From: Actinomyces sp. oral taxon 170 str. F0386
GTDB taxonomy: Bacteria > Actinomycetota > Actinomycetes > Actinomycetales > Actinomycetaceae
DNA: 64,000 nucleotides
Assembly: GCF_000195595.1 (NCBI RefSeq)
Contig: NZ_GL882517.1
Location: 48,764 to 112,763, forward strand
Direction: 5' to 3'
Shown one piece after another: positions 34,953 through 44,136 of this stretch. Position 1 is the stretch's first letter. Each line of letters begins with the position of its first letter. The notes below the pieces were generated by a model that worked only from the letters and a program-made list of their open reading frames with translations, searched no databases and was not told the DNA's origin. The translations under genes were made by a program, and so were the position numbers.

Positions 34953-36761
34953 ATGTCAGTCCCCGGCTACCCGCCCGCCCCCGCGCCCGGCGCCCCGCCC
35001 ATGCCGGACTGGAGCGGTGGCCCCGGTGTCGGTCGGGCGGCGCCCACCTCCGGGTCCTGGATCCCGCCGATTCCACAGGGTCGTCCCGCCCACCCGCCCT
35101 CTTCCACCTACGCGGGGTATCCGGGGTACCCGGCGTACTCCACGCCCTCTGCGCACCCCGCGAACCCGACATACCCCGCATACTCCGCGCATTCCCCATC
35201 TCCCACGCCTCCGGTCCCTGCCACGGGGGCGGGCCCCTACCGCCAGATGAGGCCGTCGGCTCCCTATGCCGCCTCCGTCCCGGCGAGAAGCGCTCCGTCG
35301 TTCAGGCAGTCCCTGTCCCCGTCACAACGCCGCGCTCTCGAGATTTTCCTCGCGATCCTGCGCTCCCTGGGCCTGTTCACCCTGTGCCTGCTCGCCTCCA
35401 TGTGCGCACTGGGATACCACTTCGGTCATGAGCAGGCTCTTAAGACAAGCACCCCACTCCTTGATGTCGCAGGGTTTCTGGTAGGGCTAGCGCTCCTCGT
35501 GGCGGTCTTCCTGCGCCGGCGCTGGCCGGTGGCGATCACGGTCGCCTCAGCGCTCGCGGGCATCGCGGTCTACCTGGACACCACAGTGGGACTCATCGCC
35601 TTCACCACCGTGGTCCGCCGGGCCCGGTCTCTGCGCGATCCCGTGCCCTGGGCCACGGGCGCCCTGCTCGCCGTCGGCACTCTGGTGGCGCTCTTGCGCG
35701 ACGCGAGCCAGGGCTCCACCGGGAACTCAACGATCGGCAGAATCACCTCTGCCGGGCCCGATCCCAGTGCCGTGACCCATGTGTCGGTGCTGCAGGTGCT
35801 GTTCCTTGCGGCGGTGGCCATGGTCCTGCCGATCGCCGTCGGGTTGTGGCTGCGCGCGCGTGACGGGGAGAAGGAGGCGCAACGCCGCGCCCAGGAGGCC
35901 GCTGCCGCCTCGGCCCGTGCCGAGCGCACCGCCCAGGAGCAGGCCCAGACCTCAACCCGACTGGCGGACACCGTCAGCCTGCAGGCCGAGCGTGAGCGGG
36001 TGGCCCGCGAGGTGCACGACGGACTCGGTCACCGTCTGTCGCTGCTCGCCCTTCACGCCGCGGCCCTGGAGCGAGGTGTGCTCGCGACGTCGGACTCGCG
36101 GGGCGCCCCGGATTCTGCGGACGCCGTGGACGAGGACGATCCCCGGGCCGCCGCTCAGCGCGTACGGGAGGAGGCTCAGGGGGCCATGCGGGACCTGCGC
36201 TCCCTGCTGGCCGTCCTGCGCGAGCCGGTGGGCGCGGCCGAGCCCGCCCCGCGTCTGGAGGACCTCAAGGAAGTCGTCGACGGGGTGCTCGCCGCCCAGC
36301 AGCCGCTGAGCTCCTCGATCTATCTCGACCGCGCAGCCGAGGCCGACGAGGTGCTCTCCCGCGCCGTCTATCGGATCGTCCAGGAGTCCCTGACCAACGC
36401 CCGCAAGCACTCGCCCGGCATGAGCGTCCGGCTGCGCGTCGAGGGCGGGCCGGACACCGGCATCGACATCACCTGTTCCAACCAGGTGCCTCGTCGGAGG
36501 CCGGCGGCCGAGAGGGGCGTCCAGGATGCCGAGGACTCCGCCGAAGCTCGAGATGACGGTGCAGCCCCAGGGGCGGGGGCGGGCTCCGGAACCGGTGCCG
36601 TGCCCGGTGACGCCCAGGGCGGCTCGGGCCTGGGAGGCATGGCCCGGCGGGCGGAGATCTGCGGGGGCACGTTCCACGCGGGTCCTGATGGCCACGGCAG
36701 GTTCGTGGTGAGCGCGCATCTGCCCTGGCGTTCCGCTGTGCCACCCCAGGAAGGTCGGTGA
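34953..36761 (+). CDS. NarL-family sensor histidine kinase
   Basis: A 602-residue sensor kinase paired with the next gene. A ~120-residue Pro/Tyr-rich cytoplasmic N-terminus precedes about five membrane helices (residues ~135-300). A coiled-coil of Ala/Glu/Arg (~305-345) leads to the HisKA_3 phosphoacceptor EREVHDGLGHRLS-type motif, with His355 in AREVHDGLGHRLSLLALHA. The HATPase domain follows, with QESLTNARKHSPG (N box) and GGSGLGGMARRAEICGG (G box). Two acidic/Gly-rich insertions interrupt it, one after the phosphoacceptor and one before the G box. No sensing domain is evident, so the signal is unknown and probably membrane-sensed. Confidence 0.88.
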   Translation: MSVPGYPPAPAPGAPPMPDWSGGPGVGRAAPTSGSWIPPIPQGRPAHPPSSTYAGYPGYPAYSTPSAHPANPTYPAYSAHSPSPTPPVPATGAGPYRQMRPSAPYAASVPARSAPSFRQSLSPSQRRALEIFLAILRSLGLFTLCLLASMCALGYHFGHEQALKTSTPLLDVAGFLVGLALLVAVFLRRRWPVAITVASALAGIAVYLDTTVGLIAFTTVVRRARSLRDPVPWATGALLAVGTLVALLRDASQGSTGNSTIGRITSAGPDPSAVTHVSVLQVLFLAAVAMVLPIAVGLWLRARDGEKEAQRRAQEAAAASARAERTAQEQAQTSTRLADTVSLQAERERVAREVHDGLGHRLSLLALHAAALERGVLATSDSRGAPDSADAVDEDDPRAAAQRVREEAQGAMRDLRSLLAVLREPVGAAEPAPRLEDLKEVVDGVLAAQQPLSSSIYLDRAAEADEVLSRAVYRIVQESLTNARKHSPGMSVRLRVEGGPDTGIDITCSNQVPRRRPAAERGVQDAEDSAEARDDGAAPGAGAGSGTGAVPGDAQGGSGLGGMARRAEICGGTFHAGPDGHGRFVVSAHLPWRSAVPPQEGR

Positions 36762-36860
36762 TCACCGGCACCGGAGGATATCGGTAAGGGTGCTGGCACC
36801 CGGCCTGAAGAAACTTCGCGTCTGGGTCGTTGGGACAGTGATCGTGTCGATGGGCGCACC

Positions 36861-36866
36861 TAGGCT
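36861..36866 (+). promoter_or_regulatory. -10 element, leaderless start of response regulator gene
   Basis: TAGGCT, then 6 nt, then GTG 36873. Confidence 0.6.
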
Positions 36867-36872
36867 GGCCCC

Positions 36873-37643
36873 GTGCCCGATCCCTCCGCCGCCCCGACCC
36901 CCTCACCCTCCCAGCCCGGCTCCCCGGTACCGCTGGTGTCCCCTGTCCGCATCATCCTCGTCGACGACGATCCGCTCACCCGCGCCGCCATCAAGCCACT
37001 CCTGCGGCCGCGCGAGGACTACCGCGTGGTCGCCGAGGCCGGTGACGGCCGTCAGGCGATCGACGTCGTCGGCCGTGTTGAGGCGGACATCGTGCTTATG
37101 GACCTGGGCATGCCCGTCATGGACGGGATCGAGGCCACGCGCCAGATCTGCCAGGCGCCGCGCCACCCCCACGTCGTCGCTCTGACCACCTGGGACGTGG
37201 ACGACGCCGTCGTGCGGGTCATCGAGGCCGGTGCCGTGGGGTACCTGCTCAAGTACTCCGCATCCGAGGAGCTCGATGCCGGGCTGCGCCGGGTCATGGC
37301 GGGAGAGTCCGTCCTGTCCCCGGGGGCGCTGGCCGAGCTGCTGCGCTACGTGCGCTCCCAGCCGGCACTCGCGGCACCGGCGCTGGCGGCCTACGACGCC
37401 CACGCCGAGGAGCGTCAGCGCGCCGTGGCACAGGCCCGACAGGCCGCGGCCGGGCTCAGCCGGCGAGAGCTGGACGTCATCACTGCGGCCGCCGAGGGGC
37501 TGACCACCGAGGAGATCGCCGGCAGGCTCTACATCTCGGCCTCCACCGTCAAGGCCCATCTGCGCAGCGCCCAGGAACGAGTCGGTGCCCGCAATCGGGT
37601 GCACCTGGCGGTCCTCGCCGAGCGCGCCGGCCTGTTGGGGTGA
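36873..37643 (+). CDS. NarL/LuxR-family response regulator
   Basis: A 256-residue DNA-binding response regulator. The receiver domain (residues ~25-145) has the acidic pair in ILVDDDPLTR, phosphoacceptor Asp77 in IVLMDLGMPVMDG, and the switch region ALTTWDVDDAVVR with YLLKY. The LuxR-type helix-turn-helix (~190-250) reads LSRRELDVITAAAEGLTTEE then IAGRLYISASTVKAHL. It follows the kinase by 111 nt with its own leaderless-type promoter (TAGGCT, 6 nt, GTG), so it may also be expressed separately. Start codons further in could be used but would cut the N-terminal Pro/Ser leader only. Confidence 0.92.
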   Translation: MPDPSAAPTPSPSQPGSPVPLVSPVRIILVDDDPLTRAAIKPLLRPREDYRVVAEAGDGRQAIDVVGRVEADIVLMDLGMPVMDGIEATRQICQAPRHPHVVALTTWDVDDAVVRVIEAGAVGYLLKYSASEELDAGLRRVMAGESVLSPGALAELLRYVRSQPALAAPALAAYDAHAEERQRAVAQARQAAAGLSRRELDVITAAAEGLTTEEIAGRLYISASTVKAHLRSAQERVGARNRVHLAVLAERAGLLG

Positions 37644-37654
37644 CAGGTACGTGA

Positions 37655-37688
37655 CTGGCCCCTGAGACCGTGACGTCTCAAGGACCAG
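37655..37688 (+). terminator. terminator after response regulator
   Basis: An imperfect 14-bp stem CTGGCCCCTGAGAC / GTCTCAAGGACCAG, 12 nt after the response regulator stop. Confidence 0.65.
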
Positions 37689-37714
37689 CCGTCTGAACGA
37701 AGCGATCAGCCCGT

Positions 37715-37737
37715 GTCTGAGGAATGCGCTCTCAGAC
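37715..37737 (-). terminator. terminator after pknB
   Basis: A GTCTGAG / CTCAGAC stem immediately after the pknB stop on the minus strand. Confidence 0.5.
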
Positions 37738-37739
37738 GA

Positions 37740-39788
37740 TCAACCGCCGTTGTTCTTGTCTCCGCCGCCAGGGTTGGGTTGCTGGTTGTTGTTGCCTCCA
37801 CCGTCCTTACCTTTGGAGACCGTGAGGCTGACGGTCGATCCGGCAGGAACCTGAGTACCAGCCTGCGGGTCAGTGCCGATGACTTTACCGGCTTCCACCT
37901 TGTCAGAAGACTTCTGGTCCTGGACGACGTTGAGGCCGAGCTTCTGCAGTTCAGCAGTCGCCTCCTCGGCCGTCTTCCCGTTGAGGTTGGGGGGCACCGT
38001 CACCGTGCCGTTCGTCGTCGGGGTGGGTGTCGCTCCGGCGCCGCTGGAGAAGTGCACGGTGACCGTGTCCCCCGCCGAGGCGCTGGAGCCCGCGGTCGGG
38101 TCGGAGGAGACGGCCTTGCCCTGCTCGACATCGGCGGATGTGACGTCGTCGCCGCGCTTGAACTTCAGGCCGGCGTCCTCGATGCTCTTCTTGGCCGTGG
38201 CCTCGTCCTGGCCGGTGACATCGGGCACGGAGGCCTTACCGGTGGAGATCACCAGGTCCACCGTGGTGCCGCGCTCGACGGACGTCCCCGCCAGCGGGTT
38301 GGTGTAGATGACCCGGTCCTTCGCCACGGTTGCGGAGTCCTCCTGGGTGGCGTTGCCGCCCTCGAGCCCGGCGTCCTTGAGGGCCTTGCGGGCGTCCTCC
38401 TGGGTCTTGCCCTCCAGGTCCGGCACCTTGACCATGGCCGAGCCTGTGGAGAAGTGGACGGTGACGGTGGCACCCGCCTCGACCTTCGTCCCCTTCTCGG
38501 GGTCGGAGGAGACGGCCAGGCCCTCACTGACGGTGTCGTTGGCGACCTCGTCCTTGGCGAACTTCAGGCCGGCGTCCTCAATGGTCTTCCTCGCCGAGTC
38601 CTCGTCCTGACCACTGATGTCGGGCACGTCCACCTTGCTGACGGTGGCACTCGGCGTCGGGGTCGGCCGGGAGTCGAAGGCGCCGGAGGCCCACCGGCCG
38701 GCGACGACGGCCAGGGCGACGAACAGGAGGAACACGAGGACCCAGACCCAGGCGTGGCTCTTGGACTTCTTCTCAGGCTCCTCGCCCTCCTTGGTCGCCT
38801 GTGTCGCAGAGGGCTCGGAGGGCACCTGGGCGAAGGCGGAGGTGGGCTGCTGAACCGGGTCGGCGGCCGGTGAGGCCATGACCGAGGTGGCCGGGGACCA
38901 GGAGTCGGCGGCCGGCGCGGCCACGGACATGCCCTGGGCGGCCGCCTGCAGGTCGGAGCGCATGTGGGCGGCGTCCTGGTAGCGGTCCTCGCGGCTCTTG
39001 GCCAGCGACTTGAGGATCACCCGGTCCAGGGACTCGGGGACGTCGGCCGCCAGCGAGGATGGCCGCTTGGGGATCTCCCGCACGTGCTGGTAGGCGATGG
39101 CCACCGCGGAGTCCCCCTGGAAGGGGGGCTGACCGGTGAGGAGCTCGTAGAGGAGGCAGCCGGTGGAGTACAGGTCCGAACGGGCGTCCACGGACTCACC
39201 GCGGGCCTGCTCCGGGGAGAGGTACTGGGCTGTACCCACCACCGTGTGGGTCTGGGTCACCGTGGAGGCGGAGTCCTCGATGGCCCGCGCGATGCCGAAG
39301 TCCATGACCTTCACCGCTCCGGTGGAGGTCAGCATGATGTTTCCGGGCTTGATGTCCCGGTGGACGATGCCCACCCGGTGGGAGTACTCCAGGGCGTCGA
39401 GGACACCGGAGACGATCTCTACCGCTTCCGGGATCGGGACGGCCTCGCCCTCGCTGAGGAGCTCGCGCACGGTGTGCCCCTCGACGTACTCCATGACGAT
39501 GTAGGGCACGGTCCGGCTGGCGCCGCCGGGCTGAAGGAGCTCCTCCTCGCCGGAGTCGTAGACGGCGACGACGGCCGGATGGTTGAGCGCCGCCGCGGAC
39601 TGGGCCTCGCGGCGGAAGCGGGCCTGGAAGGTGGGGTCGCCTGCGATGTCCGAACGCAGCAACTTGATGGCCACGACCCGCGACAGGCGAGTGTCGTAGC
39701 CGAGGTGCACCTCTGCCATACCACCACGTCCAATGAGGTCGCGGATCTCGTAACGGCCCGCGAGGACCTGGGGGAACTGACTGGTCAC
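37740..39788 (-). CDS. pknB: Ser/Thr protein kinase PknB with PASTA repeats
   Basis: A transmembrane receptor kinase that links muropeptide or lipid II sensing to growth and division. The 682-residue protein has a Gly loop IGRGGMAEVHLG, VAIK lysine, HRDIKPGN catalytic loop, DFGIAR and an SPEQARGE activation segment. A Pro/Ser-rich juxtamembrane region and one helix (WVWVLVFLLFVALAVVAG, ~345-365) follow. Four PASTA repeats come next (~380-660), each with a VPDxxG-type start, then a Gly/Asn-rich tail. GTG 39788 overlaps the pknA stop by 4 nt. It ends the fhaA-to-pknB operon. Confidence 0.95.
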   Translation of the reverse strand: MTSQFPQVLAGRYEIRDLIGRGGMAEVHLGYDTRLSRVVAIKLLRSDIAGDPTFQARFRREAQSAAALNHPAVVAVYDSGEEELLQPGGASRTVPYIVMEYVEGHTVRELLSEGEAVPIPEAVEIVSGVLDALEYSHRVGIVHRDIKPGNIMLTSTGAVKVMDFGIARAIEDSASTVTQTHTVVGTAQYLSPEQARGESVDARSDLYSTGCLLYELLTGQPPFQGDSAVAIAYQHVREIPKRPSSLAADVPESLDRVILKSLAKSREDRYQDAAHMRSDLQAAAQGMSVAAPAADSWSPATSVMASPAADPVQQPTSAFAQVPSEPSATQATKEGEEPEKKSKSHAWVWVLVFLLFVALAVVAGRWASGAFDSRPTPTPSATVSKVDVPDISGQDEDSARKTIEDAGLKFAKDEVANDTVSEGLAVSSDPEKGTKVEAGATVTVHFSTGSAMVKVPDLEGKTQEDARKALKDAGLEGGNATQEDSATVAKDRVIYTNPLAGTSVERGTTVDLVISTGKASVPDVTGQDEATAKKSIEDAGLKFKRGDDVTSADVEQGKAVSSDPTAGSSASAGDTVTVHFSSGAGATPTPTTNGTVTVPPNLNGKTAEEATAELQKLGLNVVQDQKSSDKVEAGKVIGTDPQAGTQVPAGSTVSLTVSKGKDGGGNNNQQPNPGGGDKNNGG

Positions 39789-40912
39789 AGTACCTCCTTG
39801 ACAGGGATGCTCAGCATCAAGGCTGGCATGACCTGATGCGCATGGGCAAGCGTACCCGTGCTGTGCAGGGTGATGACGGCGAGCGCCGGGATGAGGACCC
39901 TCAGGGTCAGCAGGTTGAGGCCGAGGAAGGAGCGTCCGGAGGCGTGCCGGGCGGTGCGCGACGGTGCCGGCTCCTCGGCCGCGTGACGGCCGGGACGCAC
40001 CGCGGCCGGTTGCGGCAGCTCACGGGTCCGTGGGCCGCGGCGGCCGGTGGACTCCCAGCTGAGCGCCTCACGGGGGTCCCATGCGTCCGTGGGCAGGTTC
40101 ACGACTGCCCGGTCCAGGGCCCGGGCCACCTCGCGCGCCGAGTGCGGGCGGTCGGCGGGCTTCTTGGCCAGCAGTTTGAGGACGATCGCCTGGACCTGCG
40201 GCGGGACGGCGTCGGGAAGGGCGGGCACCTCCTCGTTGACGTGGGCGAAGGCGATGTCCACCTGGGTGGCGCCGCTGAAGGGCCGCCGCCCCACCAGGGC
40301 CTCGTAGGCGATGATGCCCAGCCCGTAGAGGTCGCCGGCCGGGGTGGCCATGTTCCCCATGGCCTGCTCGGGGGCGAGGTACTGGGCGGTGCCCATGACC
40401 ATGCCGGAGGCCGTCAGCGGGCGCTGGTTGATGCCGGTGGAGATGCCGAAGTCGGTGAGCTTGGCCAGGCCCTCGCGGTTGATGAGGATGTTGGAGGGCT
40501 TGACATCGCGGTGGACGACGCCGGAGTCGTGGACGACCTGGAGGGCGCGGGCCACCTGCGCCAGGATCGGCAGGATCTCCGCAGGGGACAGGGTGCCCTT
40601 CTCGGTGATGATGTCGGACAGGGCGCGGCCCTGGACGAGCTCCATGATGAGCCAGCCAGTGCCGTCCTTCTCCCCGGAGTCCAGGACGACGGCGAGGTTG
40701 GGGTGGCGCAGGCCCTGGGAGTTCTTGGCCTCCGCCCGCAGGCGGGACAGGAAGATCTCGTCCCCGGTCAGCTCGGGCCGCAGGATCTTGGCGGCCACGG
40801 CCCGGCCCGAGCGCAGGTCGGTGGCGCGCCACACCTGGCCCATGCCGCCCAGGGCGATCTGCTCCACGAGCTCGTAGCGGCCCTGAAGCTGGAGTCCAGC
40901 AACCGGCTTCAC
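39785..40912 (-). CDS. pknA: Ser/Thr protein kinase PknA
   Basis: A 375-residue membrane kinase without PASTA repeats. Seen: the nucleotide loop IALGGMGQVWRA, VAAKILRPE, HRDVKPSNILIN, DFGISTGINQ, and APEQAMGN. A basic/Pro-rich juxtamembrane stretch and one C-terminal hydrophobic helix (LLTLRVLIPALAVITL) follow, with a short tail. Partner kinase to PknB in division and cell-wall control in actinobacteria. GTG 40912 overlaps the pbpA stop by 4 nt. Confidence 0.93.
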   Translation of the reverse strand: MKPVAGLQLQGRYELVEQIALGGMGQVWRATDLRSGRAVAAKILRPELTGDEIFLSRLRAEAKNSQGLRHPNLAVVLDSGEKDGTGWLIMELVQGRALSDIITEKGTLSPAEILPILAQVARALQVVHDSGVVHRDVKPSNILINREGLAKLTDFGISTGINQRPLTASGMVMGTAQYLAPEQAMGNMATPAGDLYGLGIIAYEALVGRRPFSGATQVDIAFAHVNEEVPALPDAVPPQVQAIVLKLLAKKPADRPHSAREVARALDRAVVNLPTDAWDPREALSWESTGRRGPRTRELPQPAAVRPGRHAAEEPAPSRTARHASGRSFLGLNLLTLRVLIPALAVITLHSTGTLAHAHQVMPALMLSIPVKEVL

Positions 40913-42417
40913 TGGTTCACCGCCGCTTCGATGACCTCGGCGGCGACCGGGCCGGCCACCTTGCCGCCGGTGGCGCCGTCCTCGGTCTTGTCGTTACCGT
41001 CGAGTACGACGGCGAGCGCGATGCTGGGCTTGCTGATGTCGGACCCGGCGAAACCCACGAACCAGGTGGTGGGGCCGCTGTCCGTGCCGGTCTCCGCGGT
41101 GCCCGTCTTACCGGCGACCTGGACCCCGGAGACCTGGGCGCTGGTGCCCGTGCCGTTGGCCACGGTCTCCTGCATGAGGGAGGTCAGGGTCTCGGCGGTA
41201 TTGGAGTCGATGGGGTTGCGGGCCACCTTCTTGGAGGTGGTACTGACCTCGTTGAGATCGGGGTCGAGGGTGCGCGAGACCAGGTAGGGGGTCATCTGCT
41301 CGCCGTTGTTGGCGACGGTGGCGGCCACCATCGCCATCATGAGGGGAGTGGCGCGTACCGACTCCTGGCCGATACCGGCTTTAGCGGTCTGGGCCTGGGT
41401 CTCGTTGTCCGGATAGGTCGAAGGGGTCACTCTCAGTGGGATGGAGAGCTTGGAGTCGAAGCCCCAGTTCTTCGCCTCCTTGGCGAGTTCCTCGTCGCCC
41501 ACGTCCATGGCCAGCTGGGCGAAGGGAGTGTTGCAGGACTCGGCGAAGGCGTGGGAGAAGCTGGTCCGATCGCCGCCGCAGGACTCCCCGCCGTAGTTCT
41601 CCAGAGCGTGGTTGGTGCCCGGCAGGGTGATGGTGTCGGGGGCGTCGACCTCCTGATCCTGCGTGACCTTGCCGGTGCGAAGGGCGGCCGCGGTGGTGAT
41701 GATCTTGAAGGTCGACCCCGGCGGGTAGAGGTTCCCGGCGATGGCTCGATTGTCCAGGGGCCGGGAGGAGTCCTCACTGAGGTTCGTGTTGGCCTCGTTG
41801 GCGGCGTTCCCATCACGTGTGGCGAAGACAGAGGGATCGTAGGAGGGCGAGGAGACCATGGCGAGGATGGCTCCGGTGCTGGGGTCCAGGGCGACGACGG
41901 CGCCCTCTCGGTTGCCCAGGGCCTCGTAGGCGGCTTGCTGGATCTCGGGCTTGATGGTCAGCTCGACGGCGCCGCCTCTCTGAGAGTCGCCGGTGATGAG
42001 GGTCTTGATCCGCGAGGAGAACAGGGAGGGGTCGTCCCCGTTGAGGACGGAGTTGCCTTCCTTCTCCATGCCGGTCATGGAGGCGAAGGCGGGGGAGAAG
42101 TAGCCGGTGACCGGGGCGTAGAGCGGCCCGTTGGCGTAGACGCGCTGGTAGCTCCCCGAGTCCTGGCCGTCCTCGGACTTCTCAGTGCTGGCGATGGCCG
42201 TCTTATTCGTATCGGCCAGCAGGATCGGGCCTCGCTCGGTGTTGAACTCCCGCTTTACCGCTCGACGGTTGCGTGGATCGGAGTTCAGGGCGCCGTTGGC
42301 GGACCAGGGTTCCCAGATGGCGGGGCGGGCCAGGCCCTGGACACTGGTGACGGACAGCGCCAGCGCGGCGAACATGACCACCACCAGGAAGGCGACCTGA
42401 CGGATCTGCCGGTTCAT
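40909..42417 (-). CDS. pbpA: class B penicillin-binding protein PbpA
   Basis: A peptidoglycan transpeptidase of 502 residues with an N-terminal membrane anchor (VAFLVVVMFAALALSVTSV). The transpeptidase motifs are present: STFK with active Ser235 (PPGSTFKIITTAAAL), SCN in FAESCNTPFAQ, and KTGTAE. The extracellular N-terminal region ERGPILLADTN is the typical class B dimer-domain start. It overlaps both neighbours by 4 nt and presumably works with the adjacent SEDS glycosyltransferase. Confidence 0.95.
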   Translation of the reverse strand: MNRQIRQVAFLVVVMFAALALSVTSVQGLARPAIWEPWSANGALNSDPRNRRAVKREFNTERGPILLADTNKTAIASTEKSEDGQDSGSYQRVYANGPLYAPVTGYFSPAFASMTGMEKEGNSVLNGDDPSLFSSRIKTLITGDSQRGGAVELTIKPEIQQAAYEALGNREGAVVALDPSTGAILAMVSSPSYDPSVFATRDGNAANEANTNLSEDSSRPLDNRAIAGNLYPPGSTFKIITTAAALRTGKVTQDQEVDAPDTITLPGTNHALENYGGESCGGDRTSFSHAFAESCNTPFAQLAMDVGDEELAKEAKNWGFDSKLSIPLRVTPSTYPDNETQAQTAKAGIGQESVRATPLMMAMVAATVANNGEQMTPYLVSRTLDPDLNEVSTTSKKVARNPIDSNTAETLTSLMQETVANGTGTSAQVSGVQVAGKTGTAETGTDSGPTTWFVGFAGSDISKPSIALAVVLDGNDKTEDGATGGKVAGPVAAEVIEAAVNQ

Positions 42418-44135
42418 GGGTGCTGCCTCCTGTCGCTGTCATCAGTGAAACCCGGGGTGCGCGATGAGCGCAGTGTCTCCCCGTCCGGTGCGGTGCGCGG
42501 TGGAGGCGGGGCCTCAGGACTGACGGTAACGGTGGGGGAGGCGTCACTCAGCGGATTGCCAGCGGAGGGCGTCGCGGACGGGAGCGCGTAGCCTCCGGGA
42601 TCAGCCTGCTCGGCTGCGTCATTGCTCCCGTAGCCGCCGGCCGGGGCGCCGTCGACGACCTCCTCGATCGGCTCCTCGGCTCCGGCGTCCTGGACCTGAC
42701 GGCGCAGGGAGACCGGCAGCTCGGCGGTGTCGATGATCCGTGGCGCATGGGTGGCCGGACGCCGGGCGGCGTCGGACAGACGCAGGAGAAGGGCCAGGAT
42801 GACCCAGTTGGCGATGAGCGAGGATCCACCGTAGGCCAGGAAGGGCAGCGTGAGCCCGGTCAGCGGGATGAGCCGGGTGACCCCGCCGATGACGACGAAG
42901 ATCTGCAGGGCGATGGCGAAGGACAGGCCCACGGCCAGGAGCTTGCCGAAGCCGTCGCGCAGCGATATGGCGGTGCGGATGCCTCGCTCGATGAGGACGA
43001 GGTAGAGCATGAGGATGGCGAGCGTGCCGGTCAGGCCCAGTTCCTCGCCCAGCGAGGCGAAGATGAAGTCGGAGTTCGCGAACGTGACATAGGTCGGGGT
43101 CCCTTTACCCCAGCCGGCGCCCATGAGGCCGCCGGTGGACATGCCGAACATGCCCGTCAGCAGCTGCCAGGAACCGCCAACGGCTTCGTACACCTCGCTG
43201 TCTGTGGCGTTGAGCCAACCGTTGATGCGCTGCTGGACGTGGTGGAGGTGGGTGGCCGCGAACCAGGCCGCTGGGAGGAACATGCCCGCGCCGATGAGCA
43301 GCCAGGAGGGTCGGTCGGTGGCCACGTACAGGACGACGACGAACAGTCCGAACAGCAGCACCGAGGAGCCCAGGTCCTTCTGAAGGACCAGGACGCAGAT
43401 ACTCACTCCCCACACGATGAACAGGGGACCCAGATGGCGGGCGCGCGGCAGGCTCATCCATAGGACCTTGCGGCCAACCAGGGCCAGGTTGTCCCGGTTG
43501 GCCACCAGGTAGGAGGCGAAGAAGACCGCCAGGAGCACCTTGGACAGTTCGGCCGGCTGGAAGCTCATGGGACCGATCCGGATCCAGATCCGGGCCCCGT
43601 TGATGCTCTGGCCGATGAAGGGCAGGAAGGGCAGGACGAGGAAGGCCAGACCGGACCACATGGCCCAGCGGTCCCACCGTCGCAGGCGCCGGTAGTCGCG
43701 CAGCAGGAAGAGCACGGCGCAGAAGAGAATGACGCCCAGCAGCGTCCAGACCAGCTGCTTGGAGCCCACGTAGAACTGTTGCTGGCCCTCGTTCTCCTCG
43801 TAGTCGATGTCCAGGCGCTGGATCATGGCCAGGCCGATCCCGTTGAGCGCCACCGCCGCCGGCAGGAGGACCGGGTCGGCCCACGGAGCGGTGTAACGCA
43901 CCCACAGGTGCATGATGACGGTCAGGCCGAGGAAGGCGCCCCCCAGCATGACGGTCTGCGCGGGGGAGGAGCCGGTGCGGTTGAGGGCGGTGAGTACGAA
44001 GCCGCCCAGGCCGAGGACCAGGGCGACGCCGAGCAGCACCGCCTCCGCCCACCGGCCCGAGTGCCTCGCGGAGCCGGCGGGCTGAATCGTCGCGACGCCC
44101 GCGGGGGCGCCCATGGGGCCTGGAGCAGCAGTCAT
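42414..44135 (-). CDS. rodA: SEDS-family peptidoglycan glycosyltransferase (RodA/FtsW)
   Basis: A polytopic enzyme of 573 residues that polymerises lipid II. About ten to twelve hydrophobic segments span residues ~25-460. Conserved pieces include INGARIWIRIGPMSFQPAELSK, KDLGSSVLLFGLF, and IGGVTRLIPLTGLTLPFLAYGGSSL, which carries the FtsW/RodA signature. The last ~110 residues are a cytoplasmic Pro/Ala-rich tail. The RodA assignment rests on the pknAB operon context; FtsW cannot be excluded from sequence alone. It begins 1 nt after the pstP stop, with AGGAGG just upstream. Confidence 0.93.
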   Translation of the reverse strand: MTAAPGPMGAPAGVATIQPAGSARHSGRWAEAVLLGVALVLGLGGFVLTALNRTGSSPAQTVMLGGAFLGLTVIMHLWVRYTAPWADPVLLPAAVALNGIGLAMIQRLDIDYEENEGQQQFYVGSKQLVWTLLGVILFCAVLFLLRDYRRLRRWDRWAMWSGLAFLVLPFLPFIGQSINGARIWIRIGPMSFQPAELSKVLLAVFFASYLVANRDNLALVGRKVLWMSLPRARHLGPLFIVWGVSICVLVLQKDLGSSVLLFGLFVVVLYVATDRPSWLLIGAGMFLPAAWFAATHLHHVQQRINGWLNATDSEVYEAVGGSWQLLTGMFGMSTGGLMGAGWGKGTPTYVTFANSDFIFASLGEELGLTGTLAILMLYLVLIERGIRTAISLRDGFGKLLAVGLSFAIALQIFVVIGGVTRLIPLTGLTLPFLAYGGSSLIANWVILALLLRLSDAARRPATHAPRIIDTAELPVSLRRQVQDAGAEEPIEEVVDGAPAGGYGSNDAAEQADPGGYALPSATPSAGNPLSDASPTVTVSPEAPPPPRTAPDGETLRSSRTPGFTDDSDRRQHP

Positions 44136-44136
44136 C